Positions 8,085 through 17,000 of a DNA stretch of 64,000 bases are shown here, piece by piece. Origin of the DNA: WRGT01 sp942493035 (GTDB lineage: Bacteria > Spirochaetota > UBA4802 > UBA5550). The first letter of the stretch is position 1. Every line of letters starts with the position of its first letter. The stretch lies in the NCBI GenBank assembly GCA_942493035.1, contig OW818666.1:3844001-3908000 (forward strand), in the 5' to 3' direction. Position numbers and translations under genes: made by a program. The notes beneath the pieces were generated by a model that was not told the origin of the DNA, ran no database searches, and worked only from the letters and a program-made list of their open reading frames with translations.

Positions 8085-8699
8085 TTATGAGAGAAAAGGA
8101 TTCATCTTTTTTTCTTTTCCCACTGTTGTTTCCGGTCCATGCCCTGAAAGCACACGAGTTTCATCAGGAAGAGTAAATATCTGAGTTTTGATCGATGATA
8201 TCAGTTCCTCATAATTTCCTCCTGGAAGATCTGTTCTTCCGATTGAAAAATTAAAAAGAGTATCACCGGAAAATAAAACATCTTCTATTCTTATTGAAAC
8301 TGAACCCTTTGAATGACCAGGTGTATGGTATAGTTCCAGAGTAAGTCCGGCTAACTGGATTTCGCCGGATGATGGAAGATTTCTATCTGGTATTACCTGT
8401 CCCGGATCGGGAACTCCAAACATTCTCGCCTGCATCTGCACAGATTGTATAAGTTCCATATCGAGACTGTTTGCATAAAATGGAACATTAAATTTCTCTT
8501 TAGTTTTATTCACACCATCTATATGATCAATATGCCCATGAGTGGCTATTATAGCTTCTATCTCCAGTTTTTCAGACTCGGCTTTTACAAGCAGCGGTCT
8601 TATACCTGAACCTGGATCAAGAATTATCCCTTTTTTCCCGTTAACTATCAGGTATGAATTTACCATAAATGGTCCGTTGGGGAGTGTATATATTTCCAT
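8085..8699 (-). CDS. MBL-fold metallo-hydrolase (glyoxalase II-like)
   Basis: 204 aa metallo-beta-lactamase fold. The dinuclear metal motif THGHIDHIDG (residues about 53-62) is present, followed by HTPGHSKGS, the bridging Asp in LFSGDTLF, and a late His in LSGHGPET. It is of the short hydroxyacylglutathione-hydrolase-like type (YcbL-like), lacking the glutathione-binding C-terminal domain of true GloB. It would hydrolyse a thioester or similar; the substrate is not given by the sequence. The start is supported by a GAGAG ribosome site. Confidence 0.92.
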   Translation of the reverse strand: MEIYTLPNGPFMVNSYLIVNGKKGIILDPGSGIRPLLVKAESEKLEIEAIIATHGHIDHIDGVNKTKEKFNVPFYANSLDMELIQSVQMQARMFGVPDPGQVIPDRNLPSSGEIQLAGLTLELYHTPGHSKGSVSIRIEDVLFSGDTLFNFSIGRTDLPGGNYEELISSIKTQIFTLPDETRVLSGHGPETTVGKEKKMNPFLS

Positions 8700-8820
8700 A
8701 GCTTTTCTCTCTTAATAATTATAAATAATGTTATTGTAAATTTATACGTTATTAAGAGCTGCAGCAATGTGTCAATAGTTTTTGAAATATACCGGTTATG
8801 TGGATCGCAGGTTATAGACT

Positions 8821-8851
8821 ATAAAAAATTGGCCGTCTTATTCAGACGGCC
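8821..8851 (-). terminator. Intrinsic terminator of the 47-codon gene
   Basis: The 8-bp GC-rich stem GGCCGTCT/AGACGGCC (8831-8838 and 8844-8851) has a 5-nt loop. On the minus strand it is followed by AATTTTTTAT. It ends the transcript of the small gene at 8899-9042. Confidence 0.8.
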
Positions 8852-8898
8852 AGACTTTCAATTAAGGAGGTTTTATGAGTAAGAAGTTTTAATACCTG

Positions 8899-9042
8899 TT
8901 ATCTATCTTCATCGCATGGTTCATCTGCGTTGGTGTTTCTGATCATTTCAGGATGAGGAGCCGTTACACATTTATCCAGTTCCATATTACCCTGTATTTT
9001 ATCTATATCTGATTGTTTTACATTTGCAATTTTTTCTTTCAT
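8899..9042 (-). CDS. 47-aa small protein of unknown function
   Basis: The predicted peptide begins MKEKIANVKQSDIDKIQGNM and ends EPCDEDR. It is hydrophilic and acidic at the C-terminus, with two cysteines (residues 25 and 43) and no signal peptide or membrane helix. It lies alone in a 580-bp gap. On the same strand a near-consensus promoter (TTGACT-17-TATATT) stands 33 bp upstream, and a clean intrinsic terminator stands about 50 bp downstream. The start is preceded by AAAGGGG, a usable ribosome site. The precursor-like shape (charged leader, Cys-bearing tail) could suggest a modified peptide, but no modification enzyme is adjacent. I do not recognise it; the transcription unit is better supported than the protein. 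Confidence 0.6.
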   Translation of the reverse strand: MKEKIANVKQSDIDKIQGNMELDKCVTAPHPEMIRNTNADEPCDEDR

Positions 9043-9074
9043 GACAAATACCCCTTTTTTAAATCTATGTATGT

Positions 9075-9103
9075 AATATATAAGATTTTAATAAAATAGT
9101 CAA
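9075..9103 (-). promoter_or_regulatory. Promoter of the 47-codon gene
   Basis: Minus strand TTGACT (9098-9103) and TATATT (9075-9080) with exactly 17 bp between, close to the sigma-70 consensus. Confidence 0.65.
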
Positions 9104-9143
9104 ATACTGAATTAAAAAAAGTTCATTTTATTAAATTTTTTTC

Positions 9144-9223
9144 AGTATTTATTCCTAAACTTTTCCAAAGTAAAAGAGCTCTATTATCCCCGCCACTGAA
9201 GTCGGCGGGGATATATAATTTTT
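9144..9223 (+). repeat. Dispersed repeat family 1, copy A
   Basis: About 80 bp comprising an AT-rich part (TATTTATTCCTAAAC then CAAAGTAAAAGAGCTC) and a GC hairpin CCCCGCC-N9-GGCGGGG (9188-9210) followed by ATATATAATTTTT. A near copy lies at 59783-59861 in the same orientation. The AT-rich part alone reappears, inverted, at 25276-25336. It ends about 57 bp before the DUF167 gene. Confidence 0.8.
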
Positions 9224-9279
9224 ATCCGGGAAAGATATTTTATTCTGGAAATTTAGATTATATTTTTTACTCTAATCTT

Positions 9280-9558
9280 ATGGAAAATAGATCAATTTTT
9301 GATATAACAGTCTCTCCGAAATCCTCCAGAAGCGAGGTGACAATAGACGCATCAGGAAAAATTAAAGTATATCTCAACTCCCCCCCTGTTGACGGAAAAG
9401 CTAATGCAGAGTGTATTAATATACTATCAAAAAAACTTAAAACAGCAAAGTCGAACATCTCAATAGAGAAGGGTGATCATGGAAGAAATAAGAGAATTTC
9501 TGTTTCAGGTATGGATCTACCTGAAGTGATAGCTAAAATCAAGGGAGAAAATAAATGA
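9280..9558 (+). CDS. DUF167 / YggU family protein
   Basis: 92 aa. It has the family signature from KVYLNSPPVDGKANAECI (residues about 28-45) through GDHGRNKRISVSG. The fold is known from structures (YggU) but the function is not. It overlaps the endonuclease IV gene by ATGA, so the two are co-translated. No Shine-Dalgarno is visible before its ATG; an in-frame alternative is not obvious. Confidence 0.9.
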   Translation: MENRSIFDITVSPKSSRSEVTIDASGKIKVYLNSPPVDGKANAECINILSKKLKTAKSNISIEKGDHGRNKRISVSGMDLPEVIAKIKGENK

Positions 9559-10418
9559 CGATGCATAAAAAAATCGGATTCCACTTATCTGTCGCCGGCG
9601 GTATAAATCTGACAATTGATAAAGCTGCCGAACTGGGAATAAATGCACTCCAGGTTTTTCTGAAAAACTCCAACAGGTGGACTGCTCCCCCTCTCCCTGA
9701 AAAAGATATTAAAGCATTTAAGGAAAAGTGGAAAAGTTATCCCGATCTTTCAGTCTCCGCTCATACAGGTTATCTTATCAATCCTGCCGGAGATGGAGAG
9801 AATCTGGAGAAGTCGCTGATTCTTCTTGCAGATGAAATCAATCGGGCAAAGACTCTGGGAATTAACAAGCTTGTCCTTCATCCGGGAAATCATAAAGGTG
9901 CAGGAATAGAAGAGGGTATTAAACAAATAGCTTTCAACATAGACTCGGTTTTGGAGAGAGACGATTCCGATGTAGAAATACTTCTCGAAACTACCGCGGG
10001 GCAGGGCTCGTCTGTCGGGCATAGATTTGAACATATCAGAGATATTATCGCAGCCAGCAGATACCCTGACAGATTCGGTGTATGCCTCGATACATGCCAT
10101 ATCTTTGCAGCAGGGTATGACATCACTACAAAAACAGGGTATAGAAATACAATTGAACAGTTTGATAAAATCATAGGGATTGATAAACTGAAACTATTTC
10201 ATCTGAATGATTCTAAAAAAGGGTGCGGTTCAAAAGTCGACAGACATGATCATATCGGTCTTGGACTTATCGGAAATGATGGAATTTCATATTTTCTCAA
10301 TGATGAGAGATTTGATAATATAGATTTTATTCTTGAGACTCCCGATGATGAAATACGCTCAGACAGGGAGAATCTGGAACTGGTAATGTCATTAATACAT
10401 ACAATGGATAAAATATGA
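9555..10418 (+). CDS. nfo: Endonuclease IV (AP endonuclease)
   Basis: 287 aa TIM-barrel zinc enzyme of base excision repair. Metal ligands are seen in GFHLSVAGG, LVLHPGNHKG, ILLETTAGQG, VCLDTCHIFAAGYD, FHLNDSKKGCGSKVDRHDHIG and the C-terminal ILETP. It cleaves DNA 5' to abasic sites. The start at 9555 overlaps the DUF167 stop; a second ATG six bases on gives almost the same protein. The end overlaps the EamA gene by ATGA. Confidence 0.97.
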   Translation: MTMHKKIGFHLSVAGGINLTIDKAAELGINALQVFLKNSNRWTAPPLPEKDIKAFKEKWKSYPDLSVSAHTGYLINPAGDGENLEKSLILLADEINRAKTLGINKLVLHPGNHKGAGIEEGIKQIAFNIDSVLERDDSDVEILLETTAGQGSSVGHRFEHIRDIIAASRYPDRFGVCLDTCHIFAAGYDITTKTGYRNTIEQFDKIIGIDKLKLFHLNDSKKGCGSKVDRHDHIGLGLIGNDGISYFLNDERFDNIDFILETPDDEIRSDRENLELVMSLIHTMDKI

Positions 10419-11284
10419 GAAAACAACTCTTTGCAGATATATCACTCCTGGCAGTTGTAATAGTATGGGGCTATACATTTGTTGCAATAAAGAATGCCCT
10501 GGCCGGTGTTACCCCTTTTAATTTTATTGCCTTAAGATTTATTCTGGCTTTAATTATTCTTTTAGTTTTTTTTCGAAAAAGACTCTCCGGATTGAACAGA
10601 TATATTATACTCCGCGGATCTGTTGTGGGGATATTTCTTTTCTTTGCATATGCGTTTCAGACTGTTGGTTTGAAGTATACTACAGCTTCAAATGCAGGTT
10701 TTATTACAGGATTCAGTGTTGTTCTTGTTCCGGTTTTTTCCGCACTAATTTTAAAAGCACGTCCATCTATAGAAAGTACAGTAGGTGTAATCTGTGCAAT
10801 AGCGGGACTTTTTTTTCTTTCGTATAATGGAGGCTTTGCTGTTAACAAAGGGGATATACTTGTTCTTTTCTGTGCTCTTGCAGTGGCCTTTCATATTCTC
10901 ACTGTGGGATATTATACAAAGAAAATGGATTCAATTCTGCTGACAATTGTCCAGATTGGAATTGTAGCAATTCTGTCAGTTATATCAGCTTTGCTGTTTG
11001 AAGAATCAGTCATTCCCTATGGCAGAGTAGTCTGGGAGGCAATTCTTGTAACTTCAATCTTTGCAACAGTGGGTGCCTATCTTATCCAGAATATTATGCA
11101 GCGCTTTACAAGTTCAACTCATACTGCGCTGATTTTTTCCGGTGAACCGGTTTTTGCCGGAATATTCGGTTATTATCTTCTTGGTGAAAGATTAGGCGGA
11201 TGGTCTGTTTTTGGCTGTATTTTAATTCTTGCAGGTATGATTATAAGTGAGCTTAGATTTTCCGGGGAAGAGGATGCCGAATAA
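10415..11284 (+). CDS. EamA/DMT-family transporter
   Basis: 289 aa with ten predicted membrane helices in two EamA halves (about residues 5-135 and 145-280). Typical features are VVIVWGYTFVAIKNAL at the N-terminus and TALIFSGEPVFAGIFGYYLLGE in the second half. Family members export amino acids or other small metabolites; the substrate is not predictable here. It is translationally coupled to nfo (ATGA overlap) and is the last gene of the three-gene operon. Confidence 0.92.
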   Translation: MRKQLFADISLLAVVIVWGYTFVAIKNALAGVTPFNFIALRFILALIILLVFFRKRLSGLNRYIILRGSVVGIFLFFAYAFQTVGLKYTTASNAGFITGFSVVLVPVFSALILKARPSIESTVGVICAIAGLFFLSYNGGFAVNKGDILVLFCALAVAFHILTVGYYTKKMDSILLTIVQIGIVAILSVISALLFEESVIPYGRVVWEAILVTSIFATVGAYLIQNIMQRFTSSTHTALIFSGEPVFAGIFGYYLLGERLGGWSVFGCILILAGMIISELRFSGEEDAE

Positions 11285-11321
11285 ATGAAATCACATAAAT
11301 AAAATTTATATTAATCTCAAG

Positions 11322-11867
11322 TCAGTTCTCTTTTAAATTCTTTTCATGGTTCAGTAAAAATTCTTTTATCTCCACTCCACCGGTATAATTTCCCATGGCG
11401 CCGTCTTTTTTTATTACCCTGTGGCATGGAATTATAATTGGGAATCTATTTCCCGCCATACAGTTCCCTGCAAATCTCGCTCCATCTTTTATGCCGCTTG
11501 CAGATGCAAGCTCGCTATATGATACAGTTTTACCCGATTCAACACTCAAAAGATTCCTGTAGATATTAATCTCTTTTTCTGTATAATCTGACATATCAAG
11601 CAGGAGTTTACCGGAATGATCTCGGGAGAGAACTTCTCCCGATTTTACAAAACAGATCTCTGTTTTATTTTTCCTGCCGCTGAAATAGTCATCAAGAAAT
11701 GAAAGTGCTTCCTTTAATGTATCAGGAATTGCTGCACTGTTTTTTATCTTTTTCTTTTTCACAAAATCAAGTTTTAACAGTAACCTGTCAGTAGAACTGA
11801 GTTCAATCATAAATCCTGAATAACTGACAATATGAAAATATCTATTATTATCAATGCTACCCGGCAT
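11322..11867 (-). CDS. ogt: Methylated-DNA--protein-cysteine methyltransferase
   Basis: 181 aa. The C-terminal domain has the suicide cysteine in FPIIIPCHRVIKKDGAMGNYTGG and the DNA-binding helix in GKTVSYSELASASG with GNCMAGN. It repairs O6-alkylguanine stoichiometrically. I choose the ATG at 11867, which overlaps the ribF end by 11 bp and has AGGA upstream; the longer reading frame to 12005 is simply the shadow of ribF. The N-terminal half is divergent, as is usual in Ogt/AGT proteins. Confidence 0.94.
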   Translation of the reverse strand: MPGSIDNNRYFHIVSYSGFMIELSSTDRLLLKLDFVKKKKIKNSAAIPDTLKEALSFLDDYFSGRKNKTEICFVKSGEVLSRDHSGKLLLDMSDYTEKEINIYRNLLSVESGKTVSYSELASASGIKDGARFAGNCMAGNRFPIIIPCHRVIKKDGAMGNYTGGVEIKEFLLNHEKNLKEN

Positions 11868-12810
11868 TTTCGAAAATCCTCCTGATATGAATTTCATCAA
11901 TTTTAATCTGCTCAATGAGAGATGCAGCAGAATCAAATTTCTTCTCCTCTCTGATCTTTTCATAAAATTCCAGAGTGACAATCTCATCATATATATCCTT
12001 ATCAAAATTAAAAATATTCATTTCAATAGTCTTCTCTTTACCGGCAAATGTAGGATTAAAACCAATATTAAGCATCCCATGAAAAACTGAATTATCTTTA
12101 AATGATATCGATGCGGCATATATTCCGTTGCCGGGAATTATTTTATCCGCATGATCAGGGAGAATATTTGCTGTAGGATAGCCGAGTCCTTTACCCCGGC
12201 CTGCACCTTTTACTATTTTTCCGGACAATGTGTAACGTCTCCCCAGCAGCCGGGAAACCATCATCATGTTACCTTTATCTATTTCGTCACGCAGAAATGT
12301 AGAGGATATAACTTCATCATCACAAACCTCCTCTTCAACACGATTAACAATAATACCGGTTTTTTCTGAAAGTTTAATCAGGTAGTCGATATTACCCTCC
12401 CGATTCTTTCCGAATGCATGATCATATCCTATTACTATCTCTTTTACTTTAAGTTTCCCTATAAGAAGTTCATTGTAAAACTGATCAGCTGTGAGGTTAG
12501 AAAACTCTTTTGTAAAATTCAGCATAATAATATTGTTAATACCGAGAGAGTGGAGAGCCCGCTGCTTCTCATCAATTGTAGTTATCATTCTGCATACAGA
12601 TTCCGGATGAAACAGAGTCCGCGGATGATTTCTGAAAGTAATCACGATTGGAACACCATTATGCTCTTCAGCACTGGAAAGCAGCTTACTGATAATTTTT
12701 CTGTGACCGGTATGAACACCATCGAAGTTTCCAATAGTAACAACCGGATTATTGAACAATCCGTTATTTTCCGGAATATCATTGTAAATATTTAATTCAG
12801 ATTTTTTCAT
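11857..12810 (-). CDS. ribF: Bifunctional riboflavin kinase/FAD synthetase
   Basis: 317 aa. The N-terminal FAD synthetase domain has GNFDGVHTGHRKII (residues about 28-41) and the ISSTFLRDEI motif. The C-terminal riboflavin kinase domain has GRGKGLGYPTANI, the GIYAA block and LNIGFNPTF. It makes FMN and FAD from riboflavin. It is first in an operon with ogt. The ATG at 12810 lacks a strong Shine-Dalgarno but matches the expected N-terminus. Confidence 0.96.
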   Translation of the reverse strand: MKKSELNIYNDIPENNGLFNNPVVTIGNFDGVHTGHRKIISKLLSSAEEHNGVPIVITFRNHPRTLFHPESVCRMITTIDEKQRALHSLGINNIIMLNFTKEFSNLTADQFYNELLIGKLKVKEIVIGYDHAFGKNREGNIDYLIKLSEKTGIIVNRVEEEVCDDEVISSTFLRDEIDKGNMMMVSRLLGRRYTLSGKIVKGAGRGKGLGYPTANILPDHADKIIPGNGIYAASISFKDNSVFHGMLNIGFNPTFAGKEKTIEMNIFNFDKDIYDEIVTLEFYEKIREEKKFDSAASLIEQIKIDEIHIRRIFENAG

Positions 12811-13199
12811 TTATCGGTCACCGCAAATTTTATTCATTATTAAGACTGCCGGGAATAGTTTCAAAATCTTTTCCGGCATATATCATTTTAATTACACAAA
12901 GAGGCAAATTTATGTTTTACTGCCGGTTTAATGCAACTACGTCATTTGAATAGTAACAGGTACCTTTTCAAGAATTTTTTACATTAATATATTCTGTAAT
13001 TGCTTATAAACCGGCGACTTTATATCTCCAGTTTTAATTCATTACTGTACTCTCATCTCTCACCGCAATTATTTCATTGAATTAACTACGGGCAGATTAT
13101 AACAGGCTATTGCAATTATTTATTTTAAGGTATCAATTAGAGCCCATTTTCCCGATATAGTATTATATTGAACTTATTAAATAACCGGTATAATTATAA
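12811..13199. other. 389-bp intergenic region
   Basis: Divergent gap between ribF (-) and the TPR gene (+). I see no tRNA, no credible short gene and no strong terminator. The right end holds the probable promoter of the TPR gene. A short imperfect GCCGG/CCGGC hairpin near 12850 is the only other structure. Confidence 0.5.
13168..13194 (+). promoter_or_regulatory. Probable promoter of the TPR gene, possibly leaderless
   Basis: TTGAAC (13168-13173) and a perfect TATAAT (13189-13194), spacing 15 bp. The -10 ends only 5 bp before the ATG at 13200 and there is no Shine-Dalgarno, so transcription would start at or just next to the initiation codon. Confidence 0.4.
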
Positions 13200-14063
13200 A
13201 TGAGAATGTTATCATCTCTTAAAAATCTCCTGACAATTTTTCTAATCCTGTTCAGTATAATATCAGTTCATGCTACTGACTACTCATGGCTTGACGAAGC
13301 AAATAAAGAAACGGTTCAAATCGGTAAGTATCAGATATATTCGAAGAATGATATCCTTTTCTGCACAGGAGATGATCCGGCAGGGAGAGCTAATAATAAA
13401 GCTGCAGAACTCATGACTACGGGAAATTTTTCTGAAGCACTGGCTATACTGGAAGAAGCTCTTACACAGGCACCGATATTCTTCCCCTTCAGATATAATG
13501 CCGGTATATGTACACTTTACATGAATAGACTCCAGACAGCTCTTATTCATTTCCGTAAAGCCGCACAGCTGGTTCCGGAATATTCTAAAATTTACCTTCA
13601 GACAGGATATATATATGGAAGATTGAACAGAGAGAGTGAGGCTCTGGAACAATTCCGTATTGGACTAAAAAAAAATCCACGGGAACTGAATACATATATC
13701 CTTATTGGTGATATTTATTTTAATAGAAACCAGCTGAGAACCGCAAAAAAGTATTATGAAACGACAATAACTCTTCAGAATTCATTCCCTAACGGACTTC
13801 TGGGACTTGCAAAAATACACTTTAAAAACGAGGAGTATGTTAAAGCGATGGTTCTGTTAAAATCAATTGATACCACTGCAGATTATGATAAATCATACCA
13901 TTACTATTTTGCAGAATCATCATTTAAAACTGGTGATTACAAAACAGCAGTTGAGCAGTATGAAACATTATTAAAATACAAAAATGATAAATTTTTCCTT
14001 GTGAACTCTATGTTTTTGATTACACATAAACTTGAACTATCCAAAAGATTTACAGACAGATAA
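13200..14063 (+). CDS. Exported TPR-repeat protein
   Basis: 287 aa: a signal peptide (residues about 1-25, LLTIFLILFSIISVHA) and then about six tetratricopeptide repeats. They are visible in AAELMTTGNFSEALAILEEAL, YNAGICTLYMNRLQTALIHF, LQTGYIYGRLNRESEALEQF, ILIGDIYFNRNQLRTAKKYY and later units. TPR arrays mediate protein-protein contacts, here probably in the periplasm. There are two near starts (residues 1 and 3) and no ribosome site; see the promoter entry. It is convergent with the HEAT gene, 17 bp apart. Confidence 0.88.
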   Translation: MRMLSSLKNLLTIFLILFSIISVHATDYSWLDEANKETVQIGKYQIYSKNDILFCTGDDPAGRANNKAAELMTTGNFSEALAILEEALTQAPIFFPFRYNAGICTLYMNRLQTALIHFRKAAQLVPEYSKIYLQTGYIYGRLNRESEALEQFRIGLKKNPRELNTYILIGDIYFNRNQLRTAKKYYETTITLQNSFPNGLLGLAKIHFKNEEYVKAMVLLKSIDTTADYDKSYHYYFAESSFKTGDYKTAVEQYETLLKYKNDKFFLVNSMFLITHKLELSKRFTDR

Positions 14064-14080
14064 ACCGCAATGGAATAAAT

Positions 14081-17000
14081 TTATTTAATTGTCAGCTTGG
14101 AGATTTCAACCCTGTAAAGATTATAGGCATTATTAAGCATCTGACGGACATTTTTATTCAGATCACGATCTGTGGAACGTCTATTTACATATCTTTCAAT
14201 CTCTTCCAGCTGCTCCCTAAGCCTTATCCCTATATTTTCAAGCTCACCAGCAATGGCAATTGATGTCATTGATCTGTTTCCGGTTTTCAGATTTTTAACC
14301 TGTGCAACTATCTGCGCCTGCTCCTGTTTATTTTTTCTGATAGCAGTCTCTTTTTCATCAAGCATCAGGTCCGTTATCTGCTTAAAATTTACCCTTGTCA
14401 TTAATTCAAAATGATACCTGTCTGAAATCTCGCCTGAATATAATATTTCAGGAATCGGTGCTGAGTAATAATTTATGTCTATTATTTTTGCAGTCTGCTG
14501 ATCCAGGACTATTTTATTAATCAAAGGCATGTTGTGATTTGTATTGAATTTTTCTTTCGAATAATCAAATATCTCATCTCCGATCATAGAAAAAGAATCT
14601 GATATTATAACTATTCTGATATTAATATTTTTTTTATATATTACCGTATTGTTTATATTCTTCAGCCTTTTATTAATTTCATTCACAGCATTGATTGAAT
14701 CTGCCGGTTCATGAAACCAGGCTTTTAAACTGCTGCTATCTTTATCCGAAACTACTCCTGAATTTTCTATTACCGGTTTTAATATTATTGAATCTATCTT
14801 CAGATAAAACTCTATCAGTTCATAAAAATTCATATTGGCTGTCAGTACTTCAAAATTTTCAATATTCAGATACAAAACAGTTAATTGTTCTTTTACTGAA
14901 TTTTCAAGTTTATAACTCTCCTTTGAAACAACACCCATACCTAATGCAGGTATTTCAAATTTTCTGAAAATATTTATAATAAAACTCTCTATCTCTTTTA
15001 ATTCATCCACAGGGAGTTTTCTGATAAGATAAATAATATCCTCACTAATACCAAACTCCTCTTTTAAAAGAGAGACCAGAAAAAAATAAAAATCGGGTGT
15101 TCTAATATCCCGTAGTATAGCCAGAATTTCTCTCTGTATTAATTTATTTTTAATAATCAGCATCTCACGTATTGACCTGAAGGCGTCTTTATTACCAAGA
15201 CGGATCAGTATCATACATGAAAAAATTCTTACTTTTATATCAGGATCTTTAAGGTACTCCTGAACAAACCGGATAATCTGCTGCTTATTATAATCGCTCT
15301 TATAAGCTATGATAGAACATATCGCTTTTACAACAGCCTCTTTCAAATGTGGTTCCTTCACCTTTAGAAAGAGTTCATTAAGATATTCAACATCCTCTGT
15401 AATACAGCAGTTTCCAACTCCTAAGATAGCCAGTCTTTTAATTTCAGGATCCAGATTTGTTTCAATCACCTGTTTAAAAACCACAATTGCATTTATATTT
15501 GATTTAATATCCTGCTCGGACAGTATTGAAACAATTCCGTGTGTAACTTCATTTCCCGATGATGCATTAACTTTCAGATACTCAACAAGAATATTGATAA
15601 GTCTTTTCTCGGTAAAAAGAGGGAGCAGAGACACAGCCCTTATCTGATCTTCAGGACTTCCTGCAGTGAGCATAATTTCAACTTCACTGAGCATATAGGA
15701 ATAATTTATTCTGCATAAGGCACAAACAGCTGAATCGAAAATCTCCTTGTCAGGAAATTTTTTCAGATAATTATAAATATACACCAGTGATTTTGCAGCT
15801 CCGTCAATATTCAGAACGTTGATGATATTGCACAGCCTTACAATACGGGATTGAAGATATCTCTTTTCAAAGTTAACAGTGTCTATCCGCGATGAGGTGT
15901 TTTCTCTAGACACTTTATCTTCTTCAATTATCAGATCAAGCAGGATAGAGATCGCCTCCTGATCCTCATCACCTATATAATTAATCCATCCCGATAAATT
16001 TGAAAGAATTTTTTTCGGCAGATCTTTATCCTCAGACTCAAGATCTGTCATAAGTTTTCTCTTGTGTTCATGATTAAGATTTTTTAAAATAAAAGTTCTC
16101 ACTTTTTTGTAATTTTCAGGAAGAGCGCTTTCTGAAACATCCGGGATCATAAATTCGCGCCTGTAGGTTTCAAAATAACTTTCAAGAGTTGAAGTTATAT
16201 TACCGAATAATTTATCCCGGAACAGTATATCCGATCTGCTCGTCTTTTTTTCAGAAAAGTATTTAGTAAAGATATCAACTATAAGCCTGTTATTATCCTC
16301 AGTCTCAATGCTCATTGAGATAAGACTCCGGAGTAGTTTCTCCGGAAAGCGGAGCCGGGTTATATTATTATATATAGAAAAAAAAGTTTTCCGGATGAGT
16401 TCATTATTCCGGGAATCCAGAGCCTTCATGGCATAAATTACAGATTCCCTGTGATTGCAGGAAAGCATTGCGTTGATATATGCATTTTTAGTATCGATAG
16501 AAAAATCTTCGTATTTTGATGTTATTTTCCCGAGTAGAACTTTAATATTCAGAAGGAGTTCATCCTCCTCGCTCATACTGTTATCTACAGTCAGAACCGG
16601 AGGAGAATATTCCTCTTTTTCTACAACATCATTTTTAATCAGACTCATATTCAAATTATATATTGATAAAAAAACAAAATATGTAATGCGGTCATTATTT
16701 CTTTTAATCAGTTCTTCATATATATCAGGTCTTTTAAGTATAGATGAAGCATTTATTGCATTCTCCAGAACTACTCCCTCTGACACATGATTGCTTAAAA
16801 TTGAAATCAGATATTCATGAAAAGTATCATCCGTTTCACCTATTTTTTTTAATACATTAAATGCTTTTTTAATAATAAACGAGTTTTCAGGATTATCTTT
16901 CTTATCTTCAATAAGCTGAATGACCGGTTCTACTTCACTTACAGATCCGTTATTATATAAAAAATCCAGAATAATATGAATTTCAGTCTCTGACGAAGCT

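Noticed and set aside
12151..12795. Plus-strand frames inside ribF
   Set aside because: RibF is unambiguous on the other strand; no ribosome sites for these frames.
12900..12960. Thirteen-codon frame starting ATGTTTTACTGC
   Set aside because: Too short, no clear ribosome site or promoter, not distinguishable from chance.
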